Of a stretch of 12,445 bases of DNA, positions 5,510 to 12,445 are shown piece by piece. The translations under genes and the position numbers were made by a program. Each line of letters begins with the position of its first letter. The stretch's first letter is position 1. Below the pieces are notes generated by a model, which saw only the letters and a list, made by a program, of their open reading frames with translations, ran no database searches and was not told where the DNA came from. Source of the DNA: Cyclobacteriaceae bacterium (lineage in GTDB: Bacteria; Bacteroidota; Bacteroidia; Cytophagales; Cyclobacteriaceae); NCBI GenBank assembly GCA_019751475.1, contig JAIENH010000152.1, positions 1 to 12,445 on the forward strand. The letters are read 5' to 3'.

Positions 5510-6799
5510 ATGAATCGCTCACTTATCCCTAAACTGATTGAAGAACAAAATAAAAAATTTGCCAAAGAGCATCAGTTTCATTTCAACTATTTGGGCGAAG
5601 CGATTTCCCGTAAGGGATTTGAAATAGCCGCCCTACTAAAAAAAATAAAAAACTTTCAAGTGGCAATACCAAGTTGGGCATTGGGTACGGGCGGCACGCG
5701 CTTCGGTCGTTTCCCCATGGGTGGAGAGCCACGCAACTTGGAAGAAAAAATTGAAGACATTGGTTTGATTCACTTGCTCAACAAATCTTCCAACTCCATC
5801 TCGTTGCACGTTCCGTGGGATAAACCTGCCGACATCACTGCAATAAGACAATCGCTGAAGGCAAATGATTTAGTGATTGATTCAGTCAATTCCAATACGT
5901 TCCAAAATCAATCAGACCAAAAGCATTCTTACAAGTTTGGTTCCTTGTGTCATGTTGAAAAGCATGTGCGAGCCCAAGCGATTGCGCACAACCTAGAATG
6001 CATTGAGCATGGAGAAAAACTCAATGCCAAAACCTTGACCGTGTGGCTGGCCGATGGCTCTAACTTTCCTGGACAGCATCATTTTAGGAAAGCGTATGAA
6101 CATACCCACGAATCATTGGCAAAGATTTGCAAAGGACTACCTACGGATTGGAATATGTTGATTGAGTACAAACCGTACGAACCAAATTTCTATTCGATGG
6201 TCATACCCGATTGGGGAACTTCTTACTCGCTCTGCCAAAGTTTGGGTACACAAGCAAACGTGTTGGTCGACCTTGGCCATCATCTGCCCAACGCCAATAT
6301 TGAGCAGATTGTGGCGCGCCTCATGCACTTTGGTAGGTTAGGTGGTTTCCATTTCAATGGCTCCATGTATGGCGATGATGATTTGACAACAGGCAGCATC
6401 AAACCTTATCAATTCTTTCTTATTTTTAATGAATTGGTAGACGGCATGGAAGACAGAAAAGTAAAAAATCCGTCATTAGCATGGATGATTGATGCAAGCC
6501 ACAACACCAAAGACCCGCTGGAAGATTTGATGCAATCTGTGGAGATGATTTTAAATACCTATGCAAAAGCGTTATTAGTCGACCGTAAAAAATTGAGCGA
6601 GGCGCAAGAAGAAAACGATGTGGTGCGAGCAGAAGAAATTTTGAAAGAATCATTTCAAACAGACACGCGCCCGTTAGTTGCTGAAGCGATGAAACAAAAA
6701 GGGGGCGCCTTGAAACCCATCGATGTTTTTCGTGCTGCGAGAGTGAGAGACACGCTAATTCAACAAAGAGGTAAATCAAGTTTGGCGACAGGCTTATGA
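5510..6799 (+). CDS. rhaI: L-rhamnose isomerase, RhaI type
   Basis: A 429-residue cytoplasmic TIM-barrel sugar isomerase converting L-rhamnose to L-rhamnulose. It matches the Pseudomonas stutzeri-type enzyme, which is about 430 residues, rather than E. coli RhaA. Recognisable blocks are ALGTGGTRFGRFP, the ISLHVPWD strand, IEYKPYEP, VDLGHHLPNANIEQ, GGFHFNGSMYGDDD and WMIDASHN. Candidate metal and catalytic residues E219, D254, H257, H281, D289 and D328 sit at or within one position of those I recall for the P. stutzeri structure. The ATG follows the repeat module by 24 bases. The stop overlaps the kinase start as ATGA, so the two are probably translationally coupled. Confidence 0.94.
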   Translation: MNRSLIPKLIEEQNKKFAKEHQFHFNYLGEAISRKGFEIAALLKKIKNFQVAIPSWALGTGGTRFGRFPMGGEPRNLEEKIEDIGLIHLLNKSSNSISLHVPWDKPADITAIRQSLKANDLVIDSVNSNTFQNQSDQKHSYKFGSLCHVEKHVRAQAIAHNLECIEHGEKLNAKTLTVWLADGSNFPGQHHFRKAYEHTHESLAKICKGLPTDWNMLIEYKPYEPNFYSMVIPDWGTSYSLCQSLGTQANVLVDLGHHLPNANIEQIVARLMHFGRLGGFHFNGSMYGDDDLTTGSIKPYQFFLIFNELVDGMEDRKVKNPSLAWMIDASHNTKDPLEDLMQSVEMILNTYAKALLVDRKKLSEAQEENDVVRAEEILKESFQTDTRPLVAEAMKQKGGALKPIDVFRAARVRDTLIQQRGKSSLATGL

Positions 6800-8196
6800 G
6801 GGAAGTAACAGCCATTTTTGATGTTGGCAAGACCAACAAAAAATTGCTCTTGTTCGATTCGGTTGGAAAAGTGTTACGCGAAACACAATATCATTTAGCC
6901 ACCACGGCAGATGAAGATGGATTTCCTTGCGAAGATATCGATGAGCTAACTCGATGGATTAAATCTGAATGGCGAAAACTGTTGACTTCTGAAGAATACA
7001 AAGTTGTGGCAGTAAACTTCGCTGCCTATGGAGCAAGTTTTGTGCATGTGGGCAACAACGGAAAACCCATCGCACCTTTATACGATTACATGAAGCCGAT
7101 ACCAAAAAAGATACTAAACAGATTTTACAAAAGCGTCCGAAATCAATTTAGGCAAAACATCAATCAATTTACTCAAACTACTTGTTCACCCAGCTTAGGC
7201 ATGCTCAATGCAGGCGTGCAACTTTATTGGCTAAAGAAAAGTAAGCGAAAGCTATGGGACAACATAAAATTCTCACTTCATCTGCCTCAGTACCTGTCTT
7301 ACATTATCTCTGCTGAAGAAGTCAGTGACTACACCTCCATCGGTTGCCACACAGCACTTTGGGATTTCAGAAAATTTCAATATGCGCCTTGGGTATCGGG
7401 AGATATACTTTCTAAGCTGGCACCACTCACAACTAAACGGCATAAAGTCATTCAGGCTAACAATGGCAAAGCGTCTATCAAAGTTGGTTTTGGTCTGCAC
7501 GACAGTTCTTCGGCATTGATACCTTATGTAAGTGGTTCGCACAGTAGCTTTATGCTTATTTCTACTGGCACTTGGAGCATTCAACTGAATCCATTCAACA
7601 CCTCGAATCTTACGTTGGCGCAGTTGCATAAAGATTGCTTGTGTTACATGCAACCAGATGGCAAACAAGTGAAGGCCTCTAGGCTTTTGCTGGGGCGCGA
7701 GCATGACTATCAAATCAAACGGATAGCCGAACACTTTAATATTTCTCAAGACTTCTACAAAGAAATGGAATTTGATGAGGCTGTTTTTGGGAAAGTTCAA
7801 ACGATAAATAGAAATAAATTCTATCCCGCTTGCATGCAAGGAACTGGGCCACTACCCAAGCCCCAGACTTGTACGTGGAATATTTCTATTTTTCAAAATC
7901 AAAAGGAAGCCTATCATAGTTTAATTGCGCACCTCGTTACACTATTAATGATATCGATTCAGTTGATAGATGTTCCTCGCGTGAAAACACTTTTTGTGGA
8001 TGGCGGCTTTGCCAGGAATACTATCTTTATGAATGTGCTGGCTTACTACCTTTACCAAAAGAAAGTGGTGGCATCGTACTTACCGCAATCAACTGCGCTG
8101 GGGGCTTTTCTTCATTTGCATGGCATGAAAGGTATAAAAAGCGAAGACTTCGATTCGCATTTTAAAATCTACGGGCATCAACAACAAATTAGTTAG
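6796..8196 (+). CDS. rhaB: FGGY-family carbohydrate kinase, probable rhamnulokinase
   Basis: A 466-residue sugar kinase expected to make L-rhamnulose-1-phosphate. The N-terminal AIFDVGKTNKK (D9, G11, T13) is the FGGY phosphate-binding loop. GFGLHDSSSALIPY places the likely catalytic base at D236. ISTGTWSIQLNP and, near the C-terminus, VDGGFARN (D402-G-G) are the ATPase-core phosphate and adenosine motifs. The sequence is clearly not a close relative of E. coli RhaB, so the substrate is assigned from the operon: it is the only kinase here and completes the pathway between RhaI and RhaEW. It overlaps rhaI by four bases. It is the last plus-strand gene; 75 bases with no convincing terminator separate it from the convergent next gene. 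A related deoxysugar kinase specificity such as L-fuculose is the main alternative. Confidence 0.85.
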   Translation: MREVTAIFDVGKTNKKLLLFDSVGKVLRETQYHLATTADEDGFPCEDIDELTRWIKSEWRKLLTSEEYKVVAVNFAAYGASFVHVGNNGKPIAPLYDYMKPIPKKILNRFYKSVRNQFRQNINQFTQTTCSPSLGMLNAGVQLYWLKKSKRKLWDNIKFSLHLPQYLSYIISAEEVSDYTSIGCHTALWDFRKFQYAPWVSGDILSKLAPLTTKRHKVIQANNGKASIKVGFGLHDSSSALIPYVSGSHSSFMLISTGTWSIQLNPFNTSNLTLAQLHKDCLCYMQPDGKQVKASRLLLGREHDYQIKRIAEHFNISQDFYKEMEFDEAVFGKVQTINRNKFYPACMQGTGPLPKPQTCTWNISIFQNQKEAYHSLIAHLVTLLMISIQLIDVPRVKTLFVDGGFARNTIFMNVLAYYLYQKKVVASYLPQSTALGAFLHLHGMKGIKSEDFDSHFKIYGHQQQIS

Positions 8197-8271
8197 CAGC
8201 TTAGAAATTTTAGCTACTAAGAAATTACTATTTAAATGTCATGAGAGTATCCCATCCTTCAAAAGAAAGGC

Positions 8272-11200
8272 CTACTTCCTCTCCGGCATCCTTCCGGGCG
8301 TATAAGGTGCTCCGGCAGCTTCCAGTTTTTGTTCAAGGTTTTTTAGTTCGGTGGCGAAAGTACTTTTAAGTTCGCTTAGAGCAATGTCAAATTCATCACT
8401 GGAAATTTGCAATTGCTCCTTCATAGTGGCGGTCGGTTCGCTGGTGGTGCCGTAGCTATCATATATTGCACTAAAGAGTCGAGAGGTGATGGAAGGTGGT
8501 GTATCAATGTTTAGCTGATCGGCCACACGGTCGCCATTCATTTTCTTTTGGATAGTTCGGAGTTTTTCTTCAAGTGTCAATACATCTTTCACAAAGTCTT
8601 GATTGGGTTTTGCTACGCTCATGATGGCTTCTTTCATGTGCTTGGTGCGATTGTTGGCATCGGTGAGTATGGCAGATGCCGCTTGCACACTTCGCTGCAA
8701 CTCGGCCGCTTTACGTTGCCACGCTACCAAAGCCGGACGGTCATTGGCAGGAAGGGTAGTGCCTGGTAATATGTTCACCGCAAATTTTTCTGGCCCTGAC
8801 AAATCGGTAATCACTCCATCTACATACTTTGAAAGTGTGACGGTGTACGTGCCTGGTGCCACCAACTGACCCACATCATCTGATTGGAACGGATTATCAT
8901 TCGCGCTTGTATTTAAGTTAATCGGATTCGAACTGGGATAACGAAAATCCCAAACAATGCGCGAGACACCTTTCTTGGCTGATGATTTTAACTTTCGCAC
9001 AATATCGCCTTGTTGATTGTGCACCGTGAATAACAAATAAGGTGCTTCTTCTTTTTCTTCCTCTTTCAGGTTTTCATAACTGGGATAGAATACATCTTTA
9101 TTGTCTTTATTCAGTTTGTCTTGCTCTTCTTGTCGCTTTTCTTTTCGCGTTTTCAAATCTTCTTTATAGAAATAGGTGAACACAGCGCCCACTTTAGGAT
9201 TTTCAGCGGTGTAGAGTGATTCGCCCAAAAATCCTTTTCCGCGAATTCCCAGCGGACTATTTTCCACGTACATCCAACTGTCTTTCACCGGAAATAAGAA
9301 ACCTTCTTTGTTTTCTGTTTGTTTAATGTGTCGCAGAGGCGAGTAATCATCTAACACAAAAAAGCCGCGACCAAATGAAGCCAGCACCAAATCGTTCTCG
9401 CGCTTTTGAATGGCCATGTCGCGAATGCCAATGGTCGGCAGGCCACCTTTCAACTGACGCCAGCCTTTTCCACCATCATTTGAAAAGTGAACACCAAACT
9501 CCGTGGCGACAAACAAAAGATTTGGATCAACATGGTCTTCTGCTATGCTGTAAGTCGAGCCACGTTCGGGAAGATTTGCGGTAATGGAATTCCACGTAGC
9601 GCCTTTGTCGCTGCTCTTAAAAATGTAAGGTTTAAAATCTCCACGCTTATGATTATTCAAGGTTGCATAAAAAACATTTTCATCATGCTGTGAGGCAAAC
9701 ACGTGATACACGTATGTCATCGAAGGCACACCGGAAAAGGTTTCTGTTTTCTTCCAAGTTTGCCCGCCATCTTGGGTCACCTGAATCAAACCGTCATCGG
9801 TGCCAATGATTAACAGCTTTTCATTTTTGGGCGATTCCGAAAAAGCACTTACAGTTCCATACAATGCTGTGCCATCATTTTTTCCTGTGGCATCGATGCT
9901 CCACACTTTACCCATCAATGGCAGTTTATTGCGATCGAGATTACGGGTCACATCTCCGCTTATGGTTTGCCAGGTATTGCCATAATCGTCACTTCGAAAA
10001 ACTTTGTTAGCAGCGAAATAAATTCTTCCTTTTTTGTGTGCGCTGGTTTGCAATGGCGCATCCCAGTTCCAACGATATTCATTTTCACCTGTGCCGGGCT
10101 TCGGTTGAATGCCGGTGCTTTCGCCTGTAGCTTTGTCGAAGCGCACCAATCCACCATGTTGCGATTGAGCGTAAACAATGTTGGTGTTGAATGGGTCGAT
10201 GGCGCTTTCAAAGCCATCGCCACCATTGGTGACAAACCAATCGGAGTTAAAGATGCCGTTTTCATTTCGCGTGCGCGATGGGCCGCCCAAACTAAAATTA
10301 TCTTGCGTGCCACCGTACACATAGTAGAAAGGTAGTGTGTTGTCCACCTCCACTTTATAGAATTGAGTCACAGGCAAGTTTGATTTGAATTGCCAGGTTT
10401 TGGCTCCATCCCATGTTTCGTAAATACCGCCATCGCAGCCGTTGATCATGTGGCTGGTATTGGTAGGATTTACCCACAAGGCATGGTTGTCGACATGTTT
10501 TGATTTTTCGCCAATGGGTTTGAAATTTTTTCCACCATCGGTGCTGATGCTGATGGCATAGCCCATCGTGTACACCGTTTCACGATCCATAGGATCAGCA
10601 ATGATTTCATTGTAGTAGTTGCCGCCCGTTTGGTGACTGCTCATTTTTTGCCAACTCGCTCCGCGATTGGTGCTGCGATAAGTGCCAGCGTCTTTGGCGG
10701 CCTCAACAATTGCGTAAATATATTCCGGATCGGCCGGAGAAATAGCCAGACCAATTCGCCCCTTATCAGCCGAAGGAAGACCGCTATTTGCTTTGTCCCA
10801 TGTCTTGCCGCCATTCAGAGTCTTATAAATGCCCGAGCCAGGGCCACCACTCACGTAGGCATAATCACTTCTTCTTCGCTGAAAAGCAGACGCATACAAT
10901 ACATCCGGATTTCTGGGATCCATGATTAAATCGTTCACACCTGTATGTTCATCTATCTTCAATATTTGTTCCCAAGTCTTTCCACCATCATTGGTTTTGT
11001 AAACACCACGCTCACCACCTTCTTTCCAAAGCGGCCCGATGGCCGCTACATAAACAACATCTGAATTTTTTGGGTCGACAATGATTTTGCCGAAGTGCTC
11101 GGAAGTTTTCAACCCCATATTTTTCCACGAGGCTCCGCCATCTTCAGATTTGTAAACGCCATCGCCATAGGCCACGCTTCGTTGATTGTTGTTTTCACCG

Positions 11201-11547
11201 GAGCCCACCCAAACAACGTTGGGGTTGTTAGGATCAAGTGTCACACATCCGATAGAGTAGGAGCCCTGGCTGTCGAAGATCGGTTCATAAGTAGTTCCAC
11301 CATTTACTGTTTTCCACACTCCACCCGAAGCGGTGGCCACATAGTATTCTGAAATATTTTTTGGATTGACAGCAAAGTCAGCAATGCGACCAGAGGTAAC
11401 AGCCGGTCCGATATTCCGGAATTTGATTCCTAATAAGGCGAGTTCGTCCTTTTTTTCAGGCGTACCCGCAGCGGGCTTTGTTTCTTTCTTTTGTGCGATT
11501 GCGAACGTCACGCACAGTGTGGCGATGAGGGCAAATACTTTTTTCAT
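8272..11547 (-). CDS. Secreted BNR/Asp-box (VPS10/sortilin-like) beta-propeller protein, function unknown
   Basis: A 1091-residue exported protein. Residues 1-18 are a signal peptide (MKKVFALIATLCVTFAIA). From about residue 40 (LLGIKFRNIGPAVTSGRIADFAV) to about 735 it is built of propeller strands with at least ten Asp-box-like motifs of the form S/T-x-D/N-G-G-x-T/S-W, for example KTNDGGKTWEQI, KTLNGGKTWDKA, KSSDKGATWNSI and HFSNDGGKGWRQL. Then come a charged linker (KEEEKEEAP), an Ig/FlgD-like segment (VRKLKS...GVSRIVWDFRYP and PGTYTVTLSKYVDG) and a helical C-terminal region. No Type IX secretion C-terminal domain is evident. Relatives are annotated as glycosyl hydrolase or VPS10-domain proteins, but no catalytic residues can be named, so enzymatic activity is unproven. 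It is convergent with the rhamnose operon and probably has its own promoter in the 84 bases downstream of maf. Confidence 0.85.
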   Translation of the reverse strand: MKKVFALIATLCVTFAIAQKKETKPAAGTPEKKDELALLGIKFRNIGPAVTSGRIADFAVNPKNISEYYVATASGGVWKTVNGGTTYEPIFDSQGSYSIGCVTLDPNNPNVVWVGSGENNNQRSVAYGDGVYKSEDGGASWKNMGLKTSEHFGKIIVDPKNSDVVYVAAIGPLWKEGGERGVYKTNDGGKTWEQILKIDEHTGVNDLIMDPRNPDVLYASAFQRRRSDYAYVSGGPGSGIYKTLNGGKTWDKANSGLPSADKGRIGLAISPADPEYIYAIVEAAKDAGTYRSTNRGASWQKMSSHQTGGNYYNEIIADPMDRETVYTMGYAISISTDGGKNFKPIGEKSKHVDNHALWVNPTNTSHMINGCDGGIYETWDGAKTWQFKSNLPVTQFYKVEVDNTLPFYYVYGGTQDNFSLGGPSRTRNENGIFNSDWFVTNGGDGFESAIDPFNTNIVYAQSQHGGLVRFDKATGESTGIQPKPGTGENEYRWNWDAPLQTSAHKKGRIYFAANKVFRSDDYGNTWQTISGDVTRNLDRNKLPLMGKVWSIDATGKNDGTALYGTVSAFSESPKNEKLLIIGTDDGLIQVTQDGGQTWKKTETFSGVPSMTYVYHVFASQHDENVFYATLNNHKRGDFKPYIFKSSDKGATWNSITANLPERGSTYSIAEDHVDPNLLFVATEFGVHFSNDGGKGWRQLKGGLPTIGIRDMAIQKRENDLVLASFGRGFFVLDDYSPLRHIKQTENKEGFLFPVKDSWMYVENSPLGIRGKGFLGESLYTAENPKVGAVFTYFYKEDLKTRKEKRQEEQDKLNKDNKDVFYPSYENLKEEEKEEAPYLLFTVHNQQGDIVRKLKSSAKKGVSRIVWDFRYPSSNPINLNTSANDNPFQSDDVGQLVAPGTYTVTLSKYVDGVITDLSGPEKFAVNILPGTTLPANDRPALVAWQRKAAELQRSVQAASAILTDANNRTKHMKEAIMSVAKPNQDFVKDVLTLEEKLRTIQKKMNGDRVADQLNIDTPPSITSRLFSAIYDSYGTTSEPTATMKEQLQISSDEFDIALSELKSTFATELKNLEQKLEAAGAPYTPGRMPERK

Positions 11548-11598
11548 ATGATTAGATGATTCAAATCACGAGTTAAGAATTTTGGACTTGCTCACCAA

Positions 11599-11641
11599 GG
11601 GGTTTTATTTGACTCCCGAAGCTTATTGCATTTAAAACCCC
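11599..11641 (-). terminator. Inverted repeat at the 3' end of maf, possible weak terminator
   Basis: GGGGTTTTA and TAAAACCCC form a perfect 9-base inverted repeat around a 25-base loop; on the minus strand the first arm includes the last codons and stop of maf. There is no T-run after the second arm (the minus strand continues TTGG), and the loop is long, so it may not terminate efficiently. It is the only structured element between maf and the propeller gene. Confidence 0.3.
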
Positions 11642-12201
11642 ATCAAGTGTTTATACACCTTATGCATAGGCAGGCCCATCACCGTAAAGTAGGAGCCATT
11701 TATCTTTTCAATCCCCACCATGCCGAGCCAATCCTGGGCACCATAGGCACCGGCTTTATCAAACGGCTGGCATCGGTCGATGTAAAAATTTATTTCATCA
11801 AGACTGAGTTTCTTAAACGTCACTTTTGTGCGATCGTCAAACAGATCAAGTTTCTCTGCCGACATTAGACATACGGCTGTAATGACCATATGTGTCCGGC
11901 CAGATAGGTGTGAAAGCATCTCTATGGCTTCTTTCCGGTCGCGGGGTTTGTTTAAAATCTTGCTGTCGAGAATTACTACCGTATCGGAAGCGATGACTAT
12001 TTCATTGGTAATTTTCTTTTTCAGACTTAAGGCTTTTTTCTCCGCCAAATACTTTGGCACAAACTCTACTGGCATAGAATCAGAAAATGACTCATCCTCT
12101 GTGGGTTTCTCTACGCGAAAGTCAAACCCGGCCTCTTTCAATAAAAACTGCCTTCGCGGAGAGGTAGAGGCAAGCACCAGCGGTCGGTTGAATGTCATCA
12201 T
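11632..12201 (-). CDS. maf: Maf-family nucleoside triphosphate pyrophosphatase (YhdE-like)
   Basis: A 189-residue cytoplasmic house-cleaning enzyme that hydrolyses non-canonical or excess nucleotides to monophosphates and pyrophosphate. Family motifs are complete: ASTSPRR (residues 11-17), catalytic D73 in IASDTVV, NKPRDRKEA, LSGRTHMVIT, DKAGAYGAQD and the C-terminal INGSYFTVMGLP. The DKAGAYGAQ pattern points to the YhdE-type dTTP/UTP subfamily rather than the YceF 7-methyl-GTP subfamily. Two adjacent ATG codons (12201 and 12198) are possible starts; the first gives a 4-base ATGA overlap with the stop of the upstream gene, implying coupled translation. Confidence 0.95.
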   Translation of the reverse strand: MMTFNRPLVLASTSPRRQFLLKEAGFDFRVEKPTEDESFSDSMPVEFVPKYLAEKKALSLKKKITNEIVIASDTVVILDSKILNKPRDRKEAIEMLSHLSGRTHMVITAVCLMSAEKLDLFDDRTKVTFKKLSLDEINFYIDRCQPFDKAGAYGAQDWLGMVGIEKINGSYFTVMGLPMHKVYKHLMGF

Positions 12202-12445
12202 GAATTAAAAGGAGAGTAGGGCGGCATTTTAAATTCTTCTTCTACGATTGAACTGAACAAAAAACCGCATATAACTTTTGGGTAGAAATATGTTGACTTT
12301 TGCGGCATCGTGTAACCGCTGGCACAAACACGCTTCACATCTTCAATAGAAACTTCCTGTGTGATAATGGCCATCTGCACTTCTCCGCGCTGCACGCGTG
12401 CCAGGCAGTCGGAGAAATTTCTGTCAAAGTCGATATGGTCGGAGT
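12198..12445 (-). CDS. DUF1015-family protein, C-terminal part, runs off the right edge
   Basis: The last 81 complete codons of a minus-strand gene whose start is outside the window; the reading frame stays open to base 12445. The visible tail, with MAIITQEVSIEDVKRVC, SGYTMPQKSTYFYPK and then CGFLF, is the conserved C-terminus of DUF1015 (COG4198) proteins, in which MPxKSTYFYPK is a hallmark. DUF1015 proteins are cytoplasmic, about 400 residues long, and lack a firmly established function. The stop TGA overlaps the first ATG of maf, so the two form an operon. Family assignment is from memory of the motif. Confidence 0.8.
   Translation of the reverse strand, partial: SDHIDFDRNFSDCLARVQRGEVQMAIITQEVSIEDVKRVCASGYTMPQKSTYFYPKVICGFLFSSIVEEEFKMPPYSPFNS

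Noticed and set aside
7273..7839. 188-residue ORF on the minus strand inside the rhamnulokinase
   Set aside because: It lies fully antisense to a well-supported FGGY kinase, has no recognisable motif and a composition expected of a shadow frame.
8197..8271. Terminator between the kinase and the convergent propeller gene
   Set aside because: Only a weak CTTAG...CTAAG pairing is visible, with no strong stem or T-run, so no terminator is called.
9960..10335. Two ORFs of about 120 residues, one on each strand, within the propeller gene
   Set aside because: They overlap each other and the intact propeller coding frame, and show no domain signature.
11828..12208. 126-residue plus-strand ORF opposite maf
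   Set aside because: The maf motifs on the other strand are complete; this frame is an antisense shadow with no family features.

Overview
The window looks like chromosome from a Bacteroidota species, probably of the Cytophagales type. GC content is moderate. Two Bacteroidota-style TAnnTTTG promoter boxes sit upstream of genes, start sites generally lack Shine-Dalgarno sequences, and the protein families fit (GntR regulator with a periplasmic-binding-like domain, P. stutzeri-type RhaI, long BNR/VPS10 propeller protein, GxxExxY protein). The genus cannot be named from the sequence alone.

About two thirds of the window is an L-rhamnose utilisation locus. On the left edge, on the minus strand, is the 5' end of a secreted GH78 alpha-L-rhamnosidase, which would release rhamnose from glycans or plant glycosides. 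Divergent from it, on the plus strand, run a GntR-type sugar-responsive regulator (416-1444), the rhamnose/H+ symporter RhaT (1598-2653), the bifunctional rhamnulose-1-phosphate aldolase / lactaldehyde dehydrogenase RhaEW (2684-4804), a small GxxExxY protein (5006-5395), L-rhamnose isomerase RhaI (5510-6799) and an FGGY kinase that fits rhamnulokinase (6796-8196). Together they give: rhamnoside -> L-rhamnose -> uptake -> L-rhamnulose -> L-rhamnulose-1-phosphate -> DHAP + L-lactaldehyde -> L-lactate.

The odd part is the middle of the operon. The GxxExxY gene (predicted PD-(D/E)XK-like fold, function unknown) is bracketed by three copies of a 76-90 bp imperfect palindrome. Two copies lie in tandem with an exact 80 bp period before the gene, and a longer one directly abuts its stop codon. 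This looks like a repeat-plus-nuclease-like-gene module inserted between rhaEW and rhaI, and it is the best candidate here for something poorly described.

The right third is on the minus strand: a 1091-residue secreted BNR/Asp-box (VPS10/sortilin-like) propeller protein of unknown function, then a Maf nucleotide pyrophosphatase overlapping by 4 bases the 3' end of a DUF1015-family gene that runs off the window. These look unrelated to rhamnose, except that the propeller protein could be part of the cell's secreted glycan-handling set. No tRNA, rRNA, CRISPR array or transposase was seen. No gap between confident genes exceeds about 205 bases.
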